From Caballeronia fortuita (GTDB lineage Bacteria; Pseudomonadota; Gammaproteobacteria; Burkholderiales; Burkholderiaceae): DNA of 64,000 nt. A program made the position numbers and the translations under genes. The notes beneath the pieces were generated by a model that worked only from the letters and a program-made list of their open reading frames with translations, did no database searches and was not told where the DNA came from. How positions within the stretch are numbered: position 1 is the stretch's first letter; each line of letters starts with the position of its first letter. Shown here one piece after another: positions 1 through 8,881 of the stretch. The stretch covers positions 248,001 through 312,000 of the forward strand of contig NZ_FCNX02000005.1 of assembly GCF_001544835.2 (NCBI RefSeq), given 5' to 3'.

Positions 1-126
1 ACGCGAGAGTCTCGCGGATGCCCCGGCGAGGCCGAGCAGCACCGATACCGCAAGGGACAGCACCGCGAGCGCGAGCGTCTCTTTGGCGCCCGCCCAAAGG
101 AGCGGGCCGAAGCCGTACAGGATCAA
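1..126 (-). CDS. Amino-acid ABC transporter permease, N-terminal fragment (HisQ/ArtQ type)
   Basis: Only the first 42 codons lie in the window; the gene runs off the left edge. The translation opens LILYGFGPLLWAGAKETL and continues into a hydrophobic helix, which matches the N-terminus of the HisM/HisQ-family inner-membrane permeases that carry basic or polar amino acids with a periplasmic binding protein and an ATPase. I chose the TTG at 126-124 because GGAGG lies six bases upstream on the minus strand and no ATG is in frame; the nearby ATG is in another frame. The substrate cannot be read from this fragment. Confidence 0.65.
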   Translation of the reverse strand, partial: MILYGFGPLLWAGAKETLALAVLSLAVSVLLGLAGASARLSR

Positions 127-158
127 GAGTCGCCTCCATCGTCTTTCGTTGAAAGCAA

Positions 159-183
159 CGGGGCGCACGAAAGACGCGCCCCG
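159..183. other. 8-bp perfect inverted repeat (hairpin) upstream of the permease gene
   Basis: CGGGGCGC at 159-166 and GCGCCCCG at 176-183 are perfect complements with a nine-base loop. The hairpin lies 33 bases before the TTG start of the permease, so it would fall in its leader or promoter. There is no T run, so it is not an obvious terminator. Its function is unknown. Confidence 0.35.
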
Positions 184-400
184 GCGATTGGCGGCGATAC
201 TCGCAAGCGAAAATCAATCGCTCAATTGTGACGTTGTGTACTTGTTGCGATGCAGCATGACTGACATGCGCGCGATTGCGGGACGGGGCGCCCGCCGTGC
301 AACGCGGGCCGCGCGCGATACGGAGGAAAACCCGCATGCGCGCGGCATCCGGAAATTGCGCTTTTTAGGTCGCATTTTCGATAGACCGCGCGCCGGTGGT

Positions 401-811
401 TCAGACGCTGGCGACTTCCCGCACGCGCTGCGCGACCTGCCCGTTCGCCACGGCGATGTCCGGGCTGTCCTGCAGCAAGGGCAGAAAGCGTTCCGCGAAC
501 GCGGGATCGCGCGTGGCGGCGCTGAACATGTCGACGACGGCCTTTGCGTGCGCAATGCGCGCGTCAGCGGTGGCTTCCTCGTCGTCGAGGACGTCGTCGA
601 TGGCCGCGATCAACGTCGAGAGCGGCGTAAGCCAGCGGTACGCCGAGCCGTTGATCACGATCTGCAGGAACTCGCCCGGCGACACCGGCCCGAACTCGGC
701 CTCATGACGCGCGCGCAGATGTGCGAGCACGCTGCGATGAAGCGTGAGCAGCGGATGGCGCACGTCGCGCAGGAAAGCGGTGGCTGTCTGGTCGTTCAGC
801 GGGTTCGTCAT
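401..811 (-). CDS. Hypothetical protein, 136 aa
   Basis: This is a complete reading frame with typical high-GC codon use and a purine-rich GAGAGG element before its ATG. The product is soluble and mostly helical by eye, with no signal peptide or membrane segment. It has an acidic stretch around residues 71-80 (DDVLDDEEA). I do not recognise a domain. It is transcribed toward the ABC permease, 274 bases away, and follows an EAL-domain gene on the same strand with a 49-base gap, so cotranscription with that gene is possible. Confidence 0.6.
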   Translation of the reverse strand: MTNPLNDQTATAFLRDVRHPLLTLHRSVLAHLRARHEAEFGPVSPGEFLQIVINGSAYRWLTPLSTLIAAIDDVLDDEEATADARIAHAKAVVDMFSAATRDPAFAERFLPLLQDSPDIAVANGQVAQRVREVASV

Positions 812-860
812 GATCGCCTCTCTTTAGGAAACATCCCAGATGAGGACGATTAGACGCCGA

Positions 861-2447
861 TCAAGCGCCGCGCGTCCTGCCCGCGTAGCGGATGAATTCG
901 GCGGCGGTGAGCGGCGCGGAAAAGAGCCAGCCCTGCCCGAACTGCGCGCCGCGCGCGATGAGATACGCGGCCTGCTCTTCGCGCTCGATGCCTTCGGCGA
1001 CCACCTGCACGTCGAGCGTCGCGGCCATGTCGATGATGTGCGACGCGACGCTGCTCGACGCCGCGTCCTGCCCGACCGTATCGACGAAAGACTTGTCGAT
1101 TTTCAATCCGTCGATGCGAAAGTTCTGCAAGTGCGAAAGGCTCGAATAGCCGGTGCCGAAATCGTCGAGATAGACGGCGTGGCCCGCGCCGCGAAAGGCG
1201 CTGATGACTTCCTTCGCGGCATCGGCATCGAGAAAGCTGCGCTCGGTCGCCTCGATGCGGATCTGCTCCGGCCGCACGCCTTCCCGCGCGAGCGCGGGAC
1301 CGAGCACGTCGAGGAAACGGTGCGTCGTGAGGTCGGACGCGGACAGGTTCACCGACACGTAATAGTCCGGGTAGCGCTTCAGGAAATCGCCGAGTTCGAG
1401 CAGGATCGTGTCGAGCACCTGATCGGTAATCGCCTGGATCAACCCGCGATGCTCCGCGAGCGGGATGAAATGATCGGGCCGCACGATGCGGTTTTGATAC
1501 TTCCAGCGCACGAGCGCCTCCGCCCCGACGCAGCGCCGCGTCGACAGATCGACGATCGGCTGATACGCGACGATGAACTGATGCCGCCGCACCGCGTCGC
1601 TCAACTGGCCGCGCGGCGACAAGCGGCGCACGAAGAAGAACGCCGCCCAGCTCGCCAGCGCGAGTCCCGCCACGATGCCGCCGAGCAGCCAGCCCCACGG
1701 CAGCGTGCGCAGGCGCTGGCGCATCGACTGATGCGGCGCGCTCACGACGACCGCGAGCGGCATCGAGGCGGACCGGCGCACGACGTAAGGCGAATCGTCG
1801 CGCACAGGCGGTGCGGTGCGATACACGGAGAGGATCGCGTTGGCGTCGGTGGCGGGCGTCGTCGCGATCACGCGGCTCACTTCCGTGTTGATGACGGCGA
1901 CGCCGCTCGCGACCTCGTCGCTGGCGGCGAGCGTATCGATGTAAAGCGCGGGATCGGCGGCGATATAGAAACCGTTGCGGCCCATGACGAGGGATGACTT
2001 GCCACCGGGCAGACGCGACAGGCCGTACCACGCGACGACGCCATCGCGCGAGCGCCAGTCGGGCGGCGGCAGCGTGAGGCCATCGAGCACGCCCGCCGAC
2101 ACCGCGCCGAGCAGCGACGAACATTGCCAGCGGCCGTTGCGATCGTAGGCGCCGGCATCGCGCACCTGCTGATGCGTGAGCGTGATGCGCCGCAGTTCGT
2201 TCAGATACGGCGGCGTGCAAGGCGCGGCGGCGACCTTGCCGATCTCCCCGAGCGCGCCAGAAAGACGGCGCGTCACGTCTTCGGCACGAGAGAGCGCGGC
2301 GGCGGCGACCGTGTTCAGCCGTTCCGCTTCGTCATGCCGCTGGCTGCGCTGTGCGAACAAAAAGCCGATCCCCGCCGGCGCCAGTGCCGCGATTCCCACG
2401 ATGACGATCAGAAGCGCCGCCAGCGCCCCACGTTGGATTTTGTTCAT
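861..2447 (-). CDS. CSS-motif / EAL-domain cyclic-di-GMP phosphodiesterase
   Basis: The 528-residue protein has a membrane anchor at residues 8-32, a periplasmic segment with Cys77 and the C109-S110-S111 motif of the CSS-motif sensor family, a second membrane helix at about 250-272, and a cytoplasmic EAL domain from about residue 290 to the end. The signature E310-A311-L312, the later DDFGTGYSS and the EGIE motif are all present, so the domain looks catalytically competent for hydrolysing c-di-GMP to pGpG. In characterised CSS-EAL proteins, periplasmic redox state and disulfide formation control activity. There is no GGDEF domain. Confidence 0.9.
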   Translation of the reverse strand: MNKIQRGALAALLIVIVGIAALAPAGIGFLFAQRSQRHDEAERLNTVAAAALSRAEDVTRRLSGALGEIGKVAAAPCTPPYLNELRRITLTHQQVRDAGAYDRNGRWQCSSLLGAVSAGVLDGLTLPPPDWRSRDGVVAWYGLSRLPGGKSSLVMGRNGFYIAADPALYIDTLAASDEVASGVAVINTEVSRVIATTPATDANAILSVYRTAPPVRDDSPYVVRRSASMPLAVVVSAPHQSMRQRLRTLPWGWLLGGIVAGLALASWAAFFFVRRLSPRGQLSDAVRRHQFIVAYQPIVDLSTRRCVGAEALVRWKYQNRIVRPDHFIPLAEHRGLIQAITDQVLDTILLELGDFLKRYPDYYVSVNLSASDLTTHRFLDVLGPALAREGVRPEQIRIEATERSFLDADAAKEVISAFRGAGHAVYLDDFGTGYSSLSHLQNFRIDGLKIDKSFVDTVGQDAASSSVASHIIDMAATLDVQVVAEGIEREEQAAYLIARGAQFGQGWLFSAPLTAAEFIRYAGRTRGA

Positions 2448-2719
2448 TGCGTGTTATGGACCGCGGCGCGAGGCTTCGCGCGCGCGTTTTCTGTTCCCTG
2501 CTCGACGCCATCGGCCCGCGCTGCGCCGTTCCCGTGAGAGTCTCGGACAAACGACTTAGTGTAGGGGCCGCGCATCGCCCGGTTCAACGTTTTCTTTGCC
2601 CGAAAGCTGCCCCTGTTGGTGGTCTTCCGCACGGCCCGCGCACGCTTTTTTTGCCGTCGATGCACCGTGCGAAAATGGCCATACCAGAAACCGCACGATC
2701 CTTGCATCGAACGACAGAT

Positions 2720-3259
2720 ATGGCCTCACACGATTCCGCTTCGGCACACGTGCGCGACGCCGCGCCCGGCGATTTCGACGCCATCGCGCGCATCTATTCG
2801 CATTACGTTGAAAACGCGCTAGCGACCTTCGAAGAGACCGCTCCTTCAGCCGACGACCTGCTTGCGCGTCACGCAACGATCAAGGCGGCGGGCCTGCCGT
2901 ATCTCGTTGCAGAGTTCGATGGCCGGATCGCGGGCTATGCGTATGCGTCGGCGTATCGGCCGCGCTCGGCTTATCGACATACGATCGAGGATTCGGTGTA
3001 TGTCGCCGATGGCAACGGCGGCCGCGGCATCGGCCGCGCGCTGCTCACGGCGCTCATCGAACGATGCGAGCGCGGACCGTGGCGGCAGATGATCGCGGTG
3101 ATCGGCAACAGCGGCAACGCCGGATCGATCGCGCTGCATGCGCGGCTCGGCTTCGAGCATGTCGGTGTACTGCGCGATGTCGGCTTCAAACACGGACGCT
3201 GGGTCGATACCGTGCTCATGCAGCGCGCGCTGCAACCAACGCCCGACGCCACGGCATGA
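2720..3259 (+). CDS. GNAT-family N-acetyltransferase (phosphinothricin acetyltransferase-like)
   Basis: The 179-residue product carries a GNAT fold with the acetyl-CoA-binding motif GRGIGRALL near residues 100-108. The N-terminal part (DFDAIARIYSHYV, ATFEE) is characteristic of the Pat/Bar/MddA branch, which acetylates phosphinothricin, methionine sulfone/sulfoximine or similar amino acids. The open frame extends upstream to 2447, but the extension is arginine-rich and unlike the family, so I start at the ATG at 2720. The physiological substrate cannot be told from sequence. Confidence 0.8.
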   Translation: MASHDSASAHVRDAAPGDFDAIARIYSHYVENALATFEETAPSADDLLARHATIKAAGLPYLVAEFDGRIAGYAYASAYRPRSAYRHTIEDSVYVADGNGGRGIGRALLTALIERCERGPWRQMIAVIGNSGNAGSIALHARLGFEHVGVLRDVGFKHGRWVDTVLMQRALQPTPDATA

Positions 3260-3313
3260 ACGGCCGCGCCGAGCGGCTATGATTCGACATCCGCCTCACG
3301 TGCCTTTGCCGCT

Positions 3314-3907
3314 TTGCCAACGTACACACTCGCCGCGTCCGTCCGCGCGGAAATCGACATCCGCAAGAGCCGCTTCATCGCGCTCGCGATTCCCGTCGCC
3401 GGCCGCGACGAAGCGATGCGCGAGCTCGAGCGTCTGCGCGCCGAGCATCCGGCCGCGACACACGTCTGCTGGGCGCTGCTCGCGGGCGGCCAGTCGGGCA
3501 TGTCCGACGACGGCGAGCCCTCCGGCACCGCCGGCCGGCCGATCCTCGAAGTGCTGCGTCATCACGAAGTCGATGGCGTGCTGGCCGCCGTCGTGCGCTA
3601 TTACGGCGGCATCAAGCTGGGCGCGGGCGGCCTCGTGCGCGCCTACACCGATGCGATCGCGACCGCGATGCAACTCGCCGAGCGCGTGGAGCGCATCGAG
3701 CGCGGGCTGATCTGCATCGAAATCGACTATGCCGACGAAGCGCGCGTGCGCCGCTGGATCGAACAGCATGACGCCGAGCTCGTGCAAAGCGAATACGGCA
3801 TGACCGTGCGCCTCGTCGTGCGAATGGCCGCCGCCGCGCGCGAGCCCGCCGCCGCCGAGTTGCGCGATCTGACCCATGGCCGCGCGGGTGTCGAGGTCCG
3901 CTCATGA
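3314..3907 (+). CDS. YigZ/IMPACT-family protein
   Basis: The 197-residue protein matches the YigZ (UPF0029/IMPACT N-terminal) family, with the conserved core [16 protein letters not shown] at about residues 96-111 and the [13 protein letters not shown] segment before it. Family members have a ribosomal-protein-S5-like fold; their molecular role is unsettled. I chose a TTG start because the normal family N-terminus (PTYTLA) follows it directly and no in-frame ATG lies nearby; no clear ribosome-binding site is visible. Its stop overlaps the start of the ferredoxin gene by four bases, so the two are translationally coupled. Confidence 0.85.
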   Translation: MPTYTLAASVRAEIDIRKSRFIALAIPVAGRDEAMRELERLRAEHPAATHVCWALLAGGQSGMSDDGEPSGTAGRPILEVLRHHEVDGVLAAVVRYYGGIKLGAGGLVRAYTDAIATAMQLAERVERIERGLICIEIDYADEARVRRWIEQHDAELVQSEYGMTVRLVVRMAAAAREPAAAELRDLTHGRAGVEVRS

Positions 3908-4242
3908 GCGACGACGAGCCGCGCGCGTTCGCGATGATCGTCGAGCCCGCCGGGCACTTCGTGGCCGTGAAAAGCGGCGAGACGCTGCTCGAAGCCGCGC
4001 TGCGGGCGAGGCTTTCGCTGCCGCGATCGTGCCGCAACGGGACGTGCCGCGCGTGCATGTGCCGGCTCGTCGATGGCGAGATCGCGTATCGGATCGAATG
4101 GCCGGGGCTTACCCCCGAGGAGAAAGCGGAAGGCTGGATACTGCCGTGCGTCGCGCTCGCACAGTCCGATGTGACGATCGCGCAGCCGGACGCGCGCGAA
4201 GCCGTGACCGATCCGCGCCCTGCCCGCTCGCGCGGCTTCTGA
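3904..4242 (+). CDS. 2Fe-2S plant-type ferredoxin
   Basis: The 112-residue protein has the four-cysteine pattern of a plant-type [2Fe-2S] ferredoxin: Cys43-X4-Cys48-X2-Cys51 and Cys82. It is a soluble one-electron carrier with no fused reductase or oxygenase domain, so its partner is unknown. The start overlaps the stop of the YigZ gene (ATGA), implying coupled translation. A YigZ-ferredoxin pairing is not an obvious pathway link; I infer only coexpression. Confidence 0.85.
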   Translation: MSDDEPRAFAMIVEPAGHFVAVKSGETLLEAALRARLSLPRSCRNGTCRACMCRLVDGEIAYRIEWPGLTPEEKAEGWILPCVALAQSDVTIAQPDAREAVTDPRPARSRGF

Positions 4243-4353
4243 GCGCGGGTATTTCGGGATTGTCGTCTCGATTCAACGACCTACGATGTGATTCCCAAGT
4301 CCGCATATGCATGCTTTCGTACAAAGTGCGTGCAGGGTCACTCTCAAAAAGTG

Positions 4354-4359
4354 TACAAT
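4354..4359 (+). promoter_or_regulatory. Extended -10 element upstream of rpsU
   Basis: TGTACAAT gives an extended -10 (TG, then TACAAT at 4354-4359) 48 bases before the rpsU ATG. A convincing -35 is not visible. This is the best promoter candidate for rpsU. Confidence 0.45.
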
Positions 4360-4406
4360 TGCGTTTTGCCCTAAATTCTGGCAGGGCCAGATCAACCGAG
4401 ATTTCA

Positions 4407-4619
4407 ATGACTAAAGTACTGTTGAAAGAGAACGAGCCTTTCGACGTCGCCATGCGTCGTTTTCGCCGTACCGTCGAACGCACGGGCCTGATTCAAGAAC
4501 TCAAGTCGCGCATGGCTTATGAAAAGCCGACCACCGAGCGCAAGCGCAAGAAAGCTGCTGCTGTTGCTCGTCTGCGCAAGCAGATCCGTCGCGCGCAACT
4601 GCCGAAGAAGTTCTATTGA
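4407..4619 (+). CDS. rpsU: 30S ribosomal protein S21
   Basis: The 70-residue, very basic protein starts [19 protein letters not shown] and ends RAQLPKKFY, a clear match to bacterial S21, which binds the 30S platform near the anti-Shine-Dalgarno region and supports initiation. The open frame extends far upstream, but only the ATG at 4407 gives the normal family length. Here rpsU is monocistronic: it is not followed by dnaG-rpoD, and a hairpin terminator lies about 160 bases downstream. Confidence 0.97.
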   Translation: MTKVLLKENEPFDVAMRRFRRTVERTGLIQELKSRMAYEKPTTERKRKKAAAVARLRKQIRRAQLPKKFY

Positions 4620-4777
4620 TCGACGCCGGGCCTTACGCTCGCGTCCGTTTCAGCAAGATCGGCATCGCAATTTGAGATCGATCGGGTCGCGGTTTCGCGC
4701 GCAGGTCGCGTGAAAGCTCGCGTAGTTGCGCACTATCGGTTGCGCCCCATCGGTCGAAGTTGGCAAGATCGCACAAG

Positions 4778-4809
4778 GCCTGCATGAGTGAACGCTCACG
4801 CAGGCTTTT
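4778..4809 (+). terminator. Rho-independent terminator after rpsU
   Basis: An 11-bp stem with one mismatch (GCCTGCATGAG at 4778-4788 with CTCACGCAGGC at 4795-4805) is followed by TTTT. It lies on the coding side of rpsU, about 160 bases after its stop codon. Confidence 0.7.
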
Positions 4810-4880
4810 CGTGTTTGGGGTGGTGGTTTTGGGGTGACTGGAGTACGAGTGCGACGTGAGGGAAAGAAAAGAGAACGCAG

Positions 4881-4920
4881 AAAAGCAAAGAGCCCGGCCG
4901 AACCGGGCTCTTTGCTTTTT
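4881..4920. terminator. Bidirectional terminator between rpsU and tRNA-fMet
   Basis: A perfect long stem (AGCCCGG at 4891-4897 with CCGGGCT at 4903-4909, extended outward through AAAAGCAAAG and CTTTGCTTTT) has an A tract on one side and a T tract on the other. It can stop read-through from rpsU and end the tRNA transcript from the opposite strand. Confidence 0.85.
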
Positions 4921-4925
4921 GAAAC

Positions 4926-5002
<77 letters not shown>

Positions 5003-5041
5003 TCTGAAGAATTAAATTATAGACTGAAGCATTCTGCAAAG

Positions 5042-6592
5042 TCAAACGTTGTTCGTGCTTAATTTCGTCGTCGGCTGAATTCTCACGTCGACGGCCTGCT
5101 CCACCGCTCGCTGATGCGCCCGCGACAAACTGCCGAGCACCGGCAGGAGCGCCATCGCGACCGCCGCGCCCGCCGCCGCGACCCATCCGAGTCCCAGGAA
5201 AAGATGCGTATAGAGCGGCAGCGATTGAATAGGCTCGAGATTGCCGGACGGCATGCGCGCAAAGTTCGCAACGACGCTGCCGAGATATTGCGACACGCCC
5301 ACCGCGACGAAGTACGCGCCCATCATGAAACCGCTCATGCGGGCCGGCACGTAGCGCGCGATCATCGCGAGGCCAAGGCCCGAAACGAGCAGTTCGCCGA
5401 GCGAATATAGCCCGTAGCCCGCCACCATGAACCACGACGACACACGCCCGTCCACCGCGTAGCGTCCGCTCAGGCCGAACACGAAGAAGCCGACCGCCAC
5501 GACGACGAAACCCAGCGCGTACTTCGCGGCCACCGGAATGTCGCGGCCGCGTCGCGCCTGGCGCGTGTAGACGAACGCGAGAATCGGGCTCAGCAACATG
5601 ATCCAGATCGGATTGAGCGCCTGGAACTGCGCCGCGCTCCATGTGAACAGCTCGACGCCGCCGATCGTGAACGATGGATCGACATTGCGCAGCGCGAACA
5701 ACGTGAGCGACGTCGACATCTGCTGATAGAACACGAAAAAGAGAATGACCTGGAGCGTGAGGATCAGCGCGGCGGCGAGGCCCGCACGCTCGCCGCGATC
5801 GCACTTCGTGAGCATGTAGCCGAAGATCGCGAGAATCGCGACGCCCGCCGCGTAGACGCACGCAACCGCCACCGTCTTGTGCTGAAGGATGAACACCGTC
5901 GACGCCGCCAGCGCAATCCCGCCCGCCGCCACGGCGAACGCGTGCTTCCAGCGGATCGGCTGATCGTCCGGAGCGGAGCCGATCTGCGCGAGCGTGCGCC
6001 GCATCATCGCGAAATTGAGCAACCCGAGCAGCATGCCGCCGCAGCACACGGCGAACGCGGCGTGCCAGCCCCAATGGTCCTTGATCCACGGCGTCGCGAG
6101 CATCGAGAAAGTCGAGCCGATGTTCACCGCCATGTAATAAATCGTGAACGCGCTGTCGATACGCGCATCGTCGCCCTCGTAGATGCGGCGCACGAGATTC
6201 GCCGCGTTCGACTTGAACAGCCCGTTGCCGACGACGATCACGCCGAGCGACGCATAGATGAAGCCGAGCGTGTCGATGGGCAGCGCGAGCATCAGATAGC
6301 CGAGCGCGAGCACGACCGCGCCCGCGGCCATGCTGCGGCGCGCGCCGAGCACCTTGTCGCCGATCCAGCCGCCGATCGCCGGCGCCGAAAACACGAGCGC
6401 CGTAAATGCGCCCCAGGTCAGATTGGCGTGCTCGTCGGCGAAACCGATCTTGTCGATCATGAACAGCACGAGCACCGCGGCCATGCCGTAATAACCGAAG
6501 CGCTCCCATATTTCGATCAGAAAGACGGTCGTGAACGAACGCGTCTGCGAATTGCCGGACGAGTGAGTAAGCATCGGAGAAAAATCCTTCAA
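5042..6592 (-). CDS. Proton-dependent oligopeptide transporter (POT/PTR family)
   Basis: The 516-residue inner-membrane protein has about 12-14 hydrophobic helices and the POT hallmark ExxERFGYYG at about residues 28-37 (EIWERFGYYGM). Family members such as DtpA/DtpB import di- and tripeptides with protons. An alternative ATG six codons downstream (MLTHSSG) is possible. It lies downstream of nothing obvious and ends next to tRNA-fMet. Substrate preference among peptides is not predictable here. Confidence 0.9.
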   Translation of the reverse strand: MKDFSPMLTHSSGNSQTRSFTTVFLIEIWERFGYYGMAAVLVLFMIDKIGFADEHANLTWGAFTALVFSAPAIGGWIGDKVLGARRSMAAGAVVLALGYLMLALPIDTLGFIYASLGVIVVGNGLFKSNAANLVRRIYEGDDARIDSAFTIYYMAVNIGSTFSMLATPWIKDHWGWHAAFAVCCGGMLLGLLNFAMMRRTLAQIGSAPDDQPIRWKHAFAVAAGGIALAASTVFILQHKTVAVACVYAAGVAILAIFGYMLTKCDRGERAGLAAALILTLQVILFFVFYQQMSTSLTLFALRNVDPSFTIGGVELFTWSAAQFQALNPIWIMLLSPILAFVYTRQARRGRDIPVAAKYALGFVVVAVGFFVFGLSGRYAVDGRVSSWFMVAGYGLYSLGELLVSGLGLAMIARYVPARMSGFMMGAYFVAVGVSQYLGSVVANFARMPSGNLEPIQSLPLYTHLFLGLGWVAAAGAAVAMALLPVLGSLSRAHQRAVEQAVDVRIQPTTKLSTNNV

Positions 6593-6798
6593 ACAGCGTT
6601 AGGCGATTCGGCCAGCTTCACGGGGGCGATCGCACTAAATGACAAAATGAACGAGATATGCGCGTTGTTCCGCGAAACGATTCGGGATATACGCGGGCGA
6701 TTATCCGTGGCAAGCACGCGATTATCGCAAATCCGGCAGATTCGCTTGATATCGAGCAGTGAATCAACGCGTGACGCGCTGCGAAATGTCGCCCGGTC

Positions 6799-7431
6799 TC
6801 ACGCGGCCGGCCGCCGCACGAATGCGAGCATGACGCCGAAACCGATCATCAGCGCGCCGCTCACGCGATTGAACCAGATGAGACCGCGCGCGCTGCGTGA
6901 GAGCGAACTCAGATGCGCGCCGAGCGCGGCGTAGATGAAAATCGCCACGAATTCGAGCAGCAGAAAGGTGGCGCCGAGAATCGCGAAACTCGTCGCGTAT
7001 GCATTGCGATCGACGAATTGCGGAAAGAACGCGGTAAAGACGAGTATCGCTTTCGGATTGCCCGCCGCGACCCAGAATTCCTGTTTGACGAGCCGCGCGA
7101 TACTCGCCGGACCGCGCGCCGCGCTCTCTTCTTTCACGACGAGCGCCGGTCCCGAACGGATCAGCTTCACGCCGATCCAGACGAGGTACGCCGCGCCGGC
7201 GAACTTGATCGCGGTAAAGAGCGTTTGCGACGCGAGCAGCAACGCGCCGAGTCCGAGTCCTGCGATGGCGATCATGATCGCGAAAGCGACGATCCTTCCG
7301 AACGACGCCAGCACCGATGCGCGCACGCCGTCGCGCGCACCGTTCGACAGCGACAGCACGTTGTTCGGCCCGAACGCCATGTTGATGGCGAAGCACGCGG
7401 GCAAAAAAATCGAGAAGGTCTGGAGCGACAT
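6799..7431 (-). CDS. LysE/RhtB-family amino-acid exporter
   Basis: The 210-residue protein has about six membrane helices. The N-terminal AFGPNNVLSLSNGARDG resembles the conserved GPN/GPG region of the LysE/RhtB translocator family, which exports amino acids such as lysine, threonine or homoserine. Length is typical. The neighbouring porin and peptide transporter share only orientation; 206 bases separate it from the peptide transporter. The exported substrate is unknown. Confidence 0.85.
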   Translation of the reverse strand: MSLQTFSIFLPACFAINMAFGPNNVLSLSNGARDGVRASVLASFGRIVAFAIMIAIAGLGLGALLLASQTLFTAIKFAGAAYLVWIGVKLIRSGPALVVKEESAARGPASIARLVKQEFWVAAGNPKAILVFTAFFPQFVDRNAYATSFAILGATFLLLEFVAIFIYAALGAHLSSLSRSARGLIWFNRVSGALMIGFGVMLAFVRRPAA

Positions 7432-7497
7432 GGGACACCTGCTGACCAGCGGAAGCGAGACCGCTAAATTAGCATGGGCGCGACACGCTCAGAACCC

Positions 7498-8664
7498 TCA
7501 GAAACGATGACGGATGCCCGTGCTCAGCATCAACTGATTGCGCCCGCTCGACGGATCGTTGCTGTTGATCACCGCCGGCGCGCCCGCTGACGCGCGCTGA
7601 TAGATCGACTCCAGATATACGTCGGTGCGCTTGGAAAGCAGATAGTCGACCTGCAGCGCGCCCTCATGCCAGTGCGCGCCGCCGCCGTTGGTGTACACGT
7701 ACATCCCCGAAATCTGAATGGCCGGCGTCAGCTTGTAGATGCCGTTGATTTCATAGTTGTTGAGCGCGAGCGACGACGTCGGCTCACCGGTGTCGGCATC
7801 GGTGACGCCGGCGTTGATCGCGCGCGAGAACGCGCCGCTCAGCGTGAACTCGCCGATCTCATAACTCATGCCGACGCCGAACGTGTTCTGCCGCTGCACG
7901 TTCGCGTTGTAGACCGTGTTGTCCGCGCCCGGCAGCGCGAGCGAATCATAAGCGCCGCCCGTCGCGCTGCCGCGGCCGTTGTTATGCAGGTATGCCGCGC
8001 CCGCGTTGAATGAGCCCGCCGAATAGCTCGCCCCGACGCTGTACGCACGGTTGTCCGCGAACGCGCCCGCCTGATTCGAGAATGCATAGAGGCCGCCGAA
8101 GCTGAAGCCGCCATAGTTCGCGCTCGTGTATTTGACGGAATTCGAGGCGAGAAACGAGTTGTTCGCGTTGTCGTTGTCTAGCACGTGCGCGAACGCCGTG
8201 CCGCCCGTGTTGCCGGTCAGCGTGAAGCTCTGAAAGTAATCGTGGATCGAATCGTACTGGCGGCCGAAGGTCAGCGTGCCGAGCGTGTCGGTGCCGACGC
8301 CGACGTACATCGGATGATCGTTCAATCCTTCCCCTGTCGCGACCGAAAGACCGCGTTCGAGCCGGAAGATCGCGCGCGCGCCGCCGCCGAGATCCTCGGT
8401 GCCTTGCAAGCCCCAGTAACTGCCGTCGATGGTGCCGGTCGTCAAACGATATTGCGAATGGCCGCCGACGTTGTTGACGTACGCGAGACCGGCGTCGAGT
8501 TCGCCGTACAACTGCACGGAACTTTGCGCCCACGCTGCCGCGGGCGTGCCGATGAACGCCGCGCACACGGCCATCGATAACGGCAGCGAGCGCGTGCCGG
8601 GCGCGGTTGCACGGCTCGAAGAAAACGACGACGCAATTCGGGATGTTTTGCGGCGGATTGGCAT
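7498..8664 (-). CDS. Gram-negative porin (OmpC/Omp32-like trimeric beta-barrel)
   Basis: The 388-residue protein has an N-terminal signal sequence with a long basic lead, cleaved near AAAWAQ at about residue 46. The mature part starts SSVQLYGELDAGLAYV, contains WGLQGTEDLGGGARAIFRLE, and ends with phenylalanine (RHRF), the outer-membrane insertion signal. These are marks of the Burkholderia general porin family. It would form a 16-stranded trimeric channel for small hydrophilic solutes. An internal ATG about 30 codons downstream would give a shorter, more typical signal peptide, so the start is uncertain. Confidence 0.9.
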   Translation of the reverse strand: MPIRRKTSRIASSFSSSRATAPGTRSLPLSMAVCAAFIGTPAAAWAQSSVQLYGELDAGLAYVNNVGGHSQYRLTTGTIDGSYWGLQGTEDLGGGARAIFRLERGLSVATGEGLNDHPMYVGVGTDTLGTLTFGRQYDSIHDYFQSFTLTGNTGGTAFAHVLDNDNANNSFLASNSVKYTSANYGGFSFGGLYAFSNQAGAFADNRAYSVGASYSAGSFNAGAAYLHNNGRGSATGGAYDSLALPGADNTVYNANVQRQNTFGVGMSYEIGEFTLSGAFSRAINAGVTDADTGEPTSSLALNNYEINGIYKLTPAIQISGMYVYTNGGGAHWHEGALQVDYLLSKRTDVYLESIYQRASAGAPAVINSNDPSSGRNQLMLSTGIRHRF

Positions 8665-8881
8665 TGGAAGGCTCCGCTAGTTCTTGTTCCCGAGATTGTC
8701 TTTTGTGCGAAGCAGCTTGTCAGTCGAAACCACGCGCCCGCGCGCATCTGTGTCCTGGAACCAACGAACGACCGTTTTTCGCGCGCGCGCATCTTGCCCG
8801 ATCGCCGCTCTTCGGCGTAGCCGGCGCGTGCCCGCGCTTGCCGCTAGAATCGGGACGACTTCAGCCAACCCAATCACGCTC

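Noticed and set aside
3876..4406. N-terminal extension of rpsU
   Set aside because: The frame is open but gives no S21 similarity before the ATG at 4407 and overlaps the ferredoxin gene.
5879..6934. 351-codon plus-strand open frame
   Set aside because: It is antisense to the POT transporter and continues into the LysE exporter shadow; no family match.
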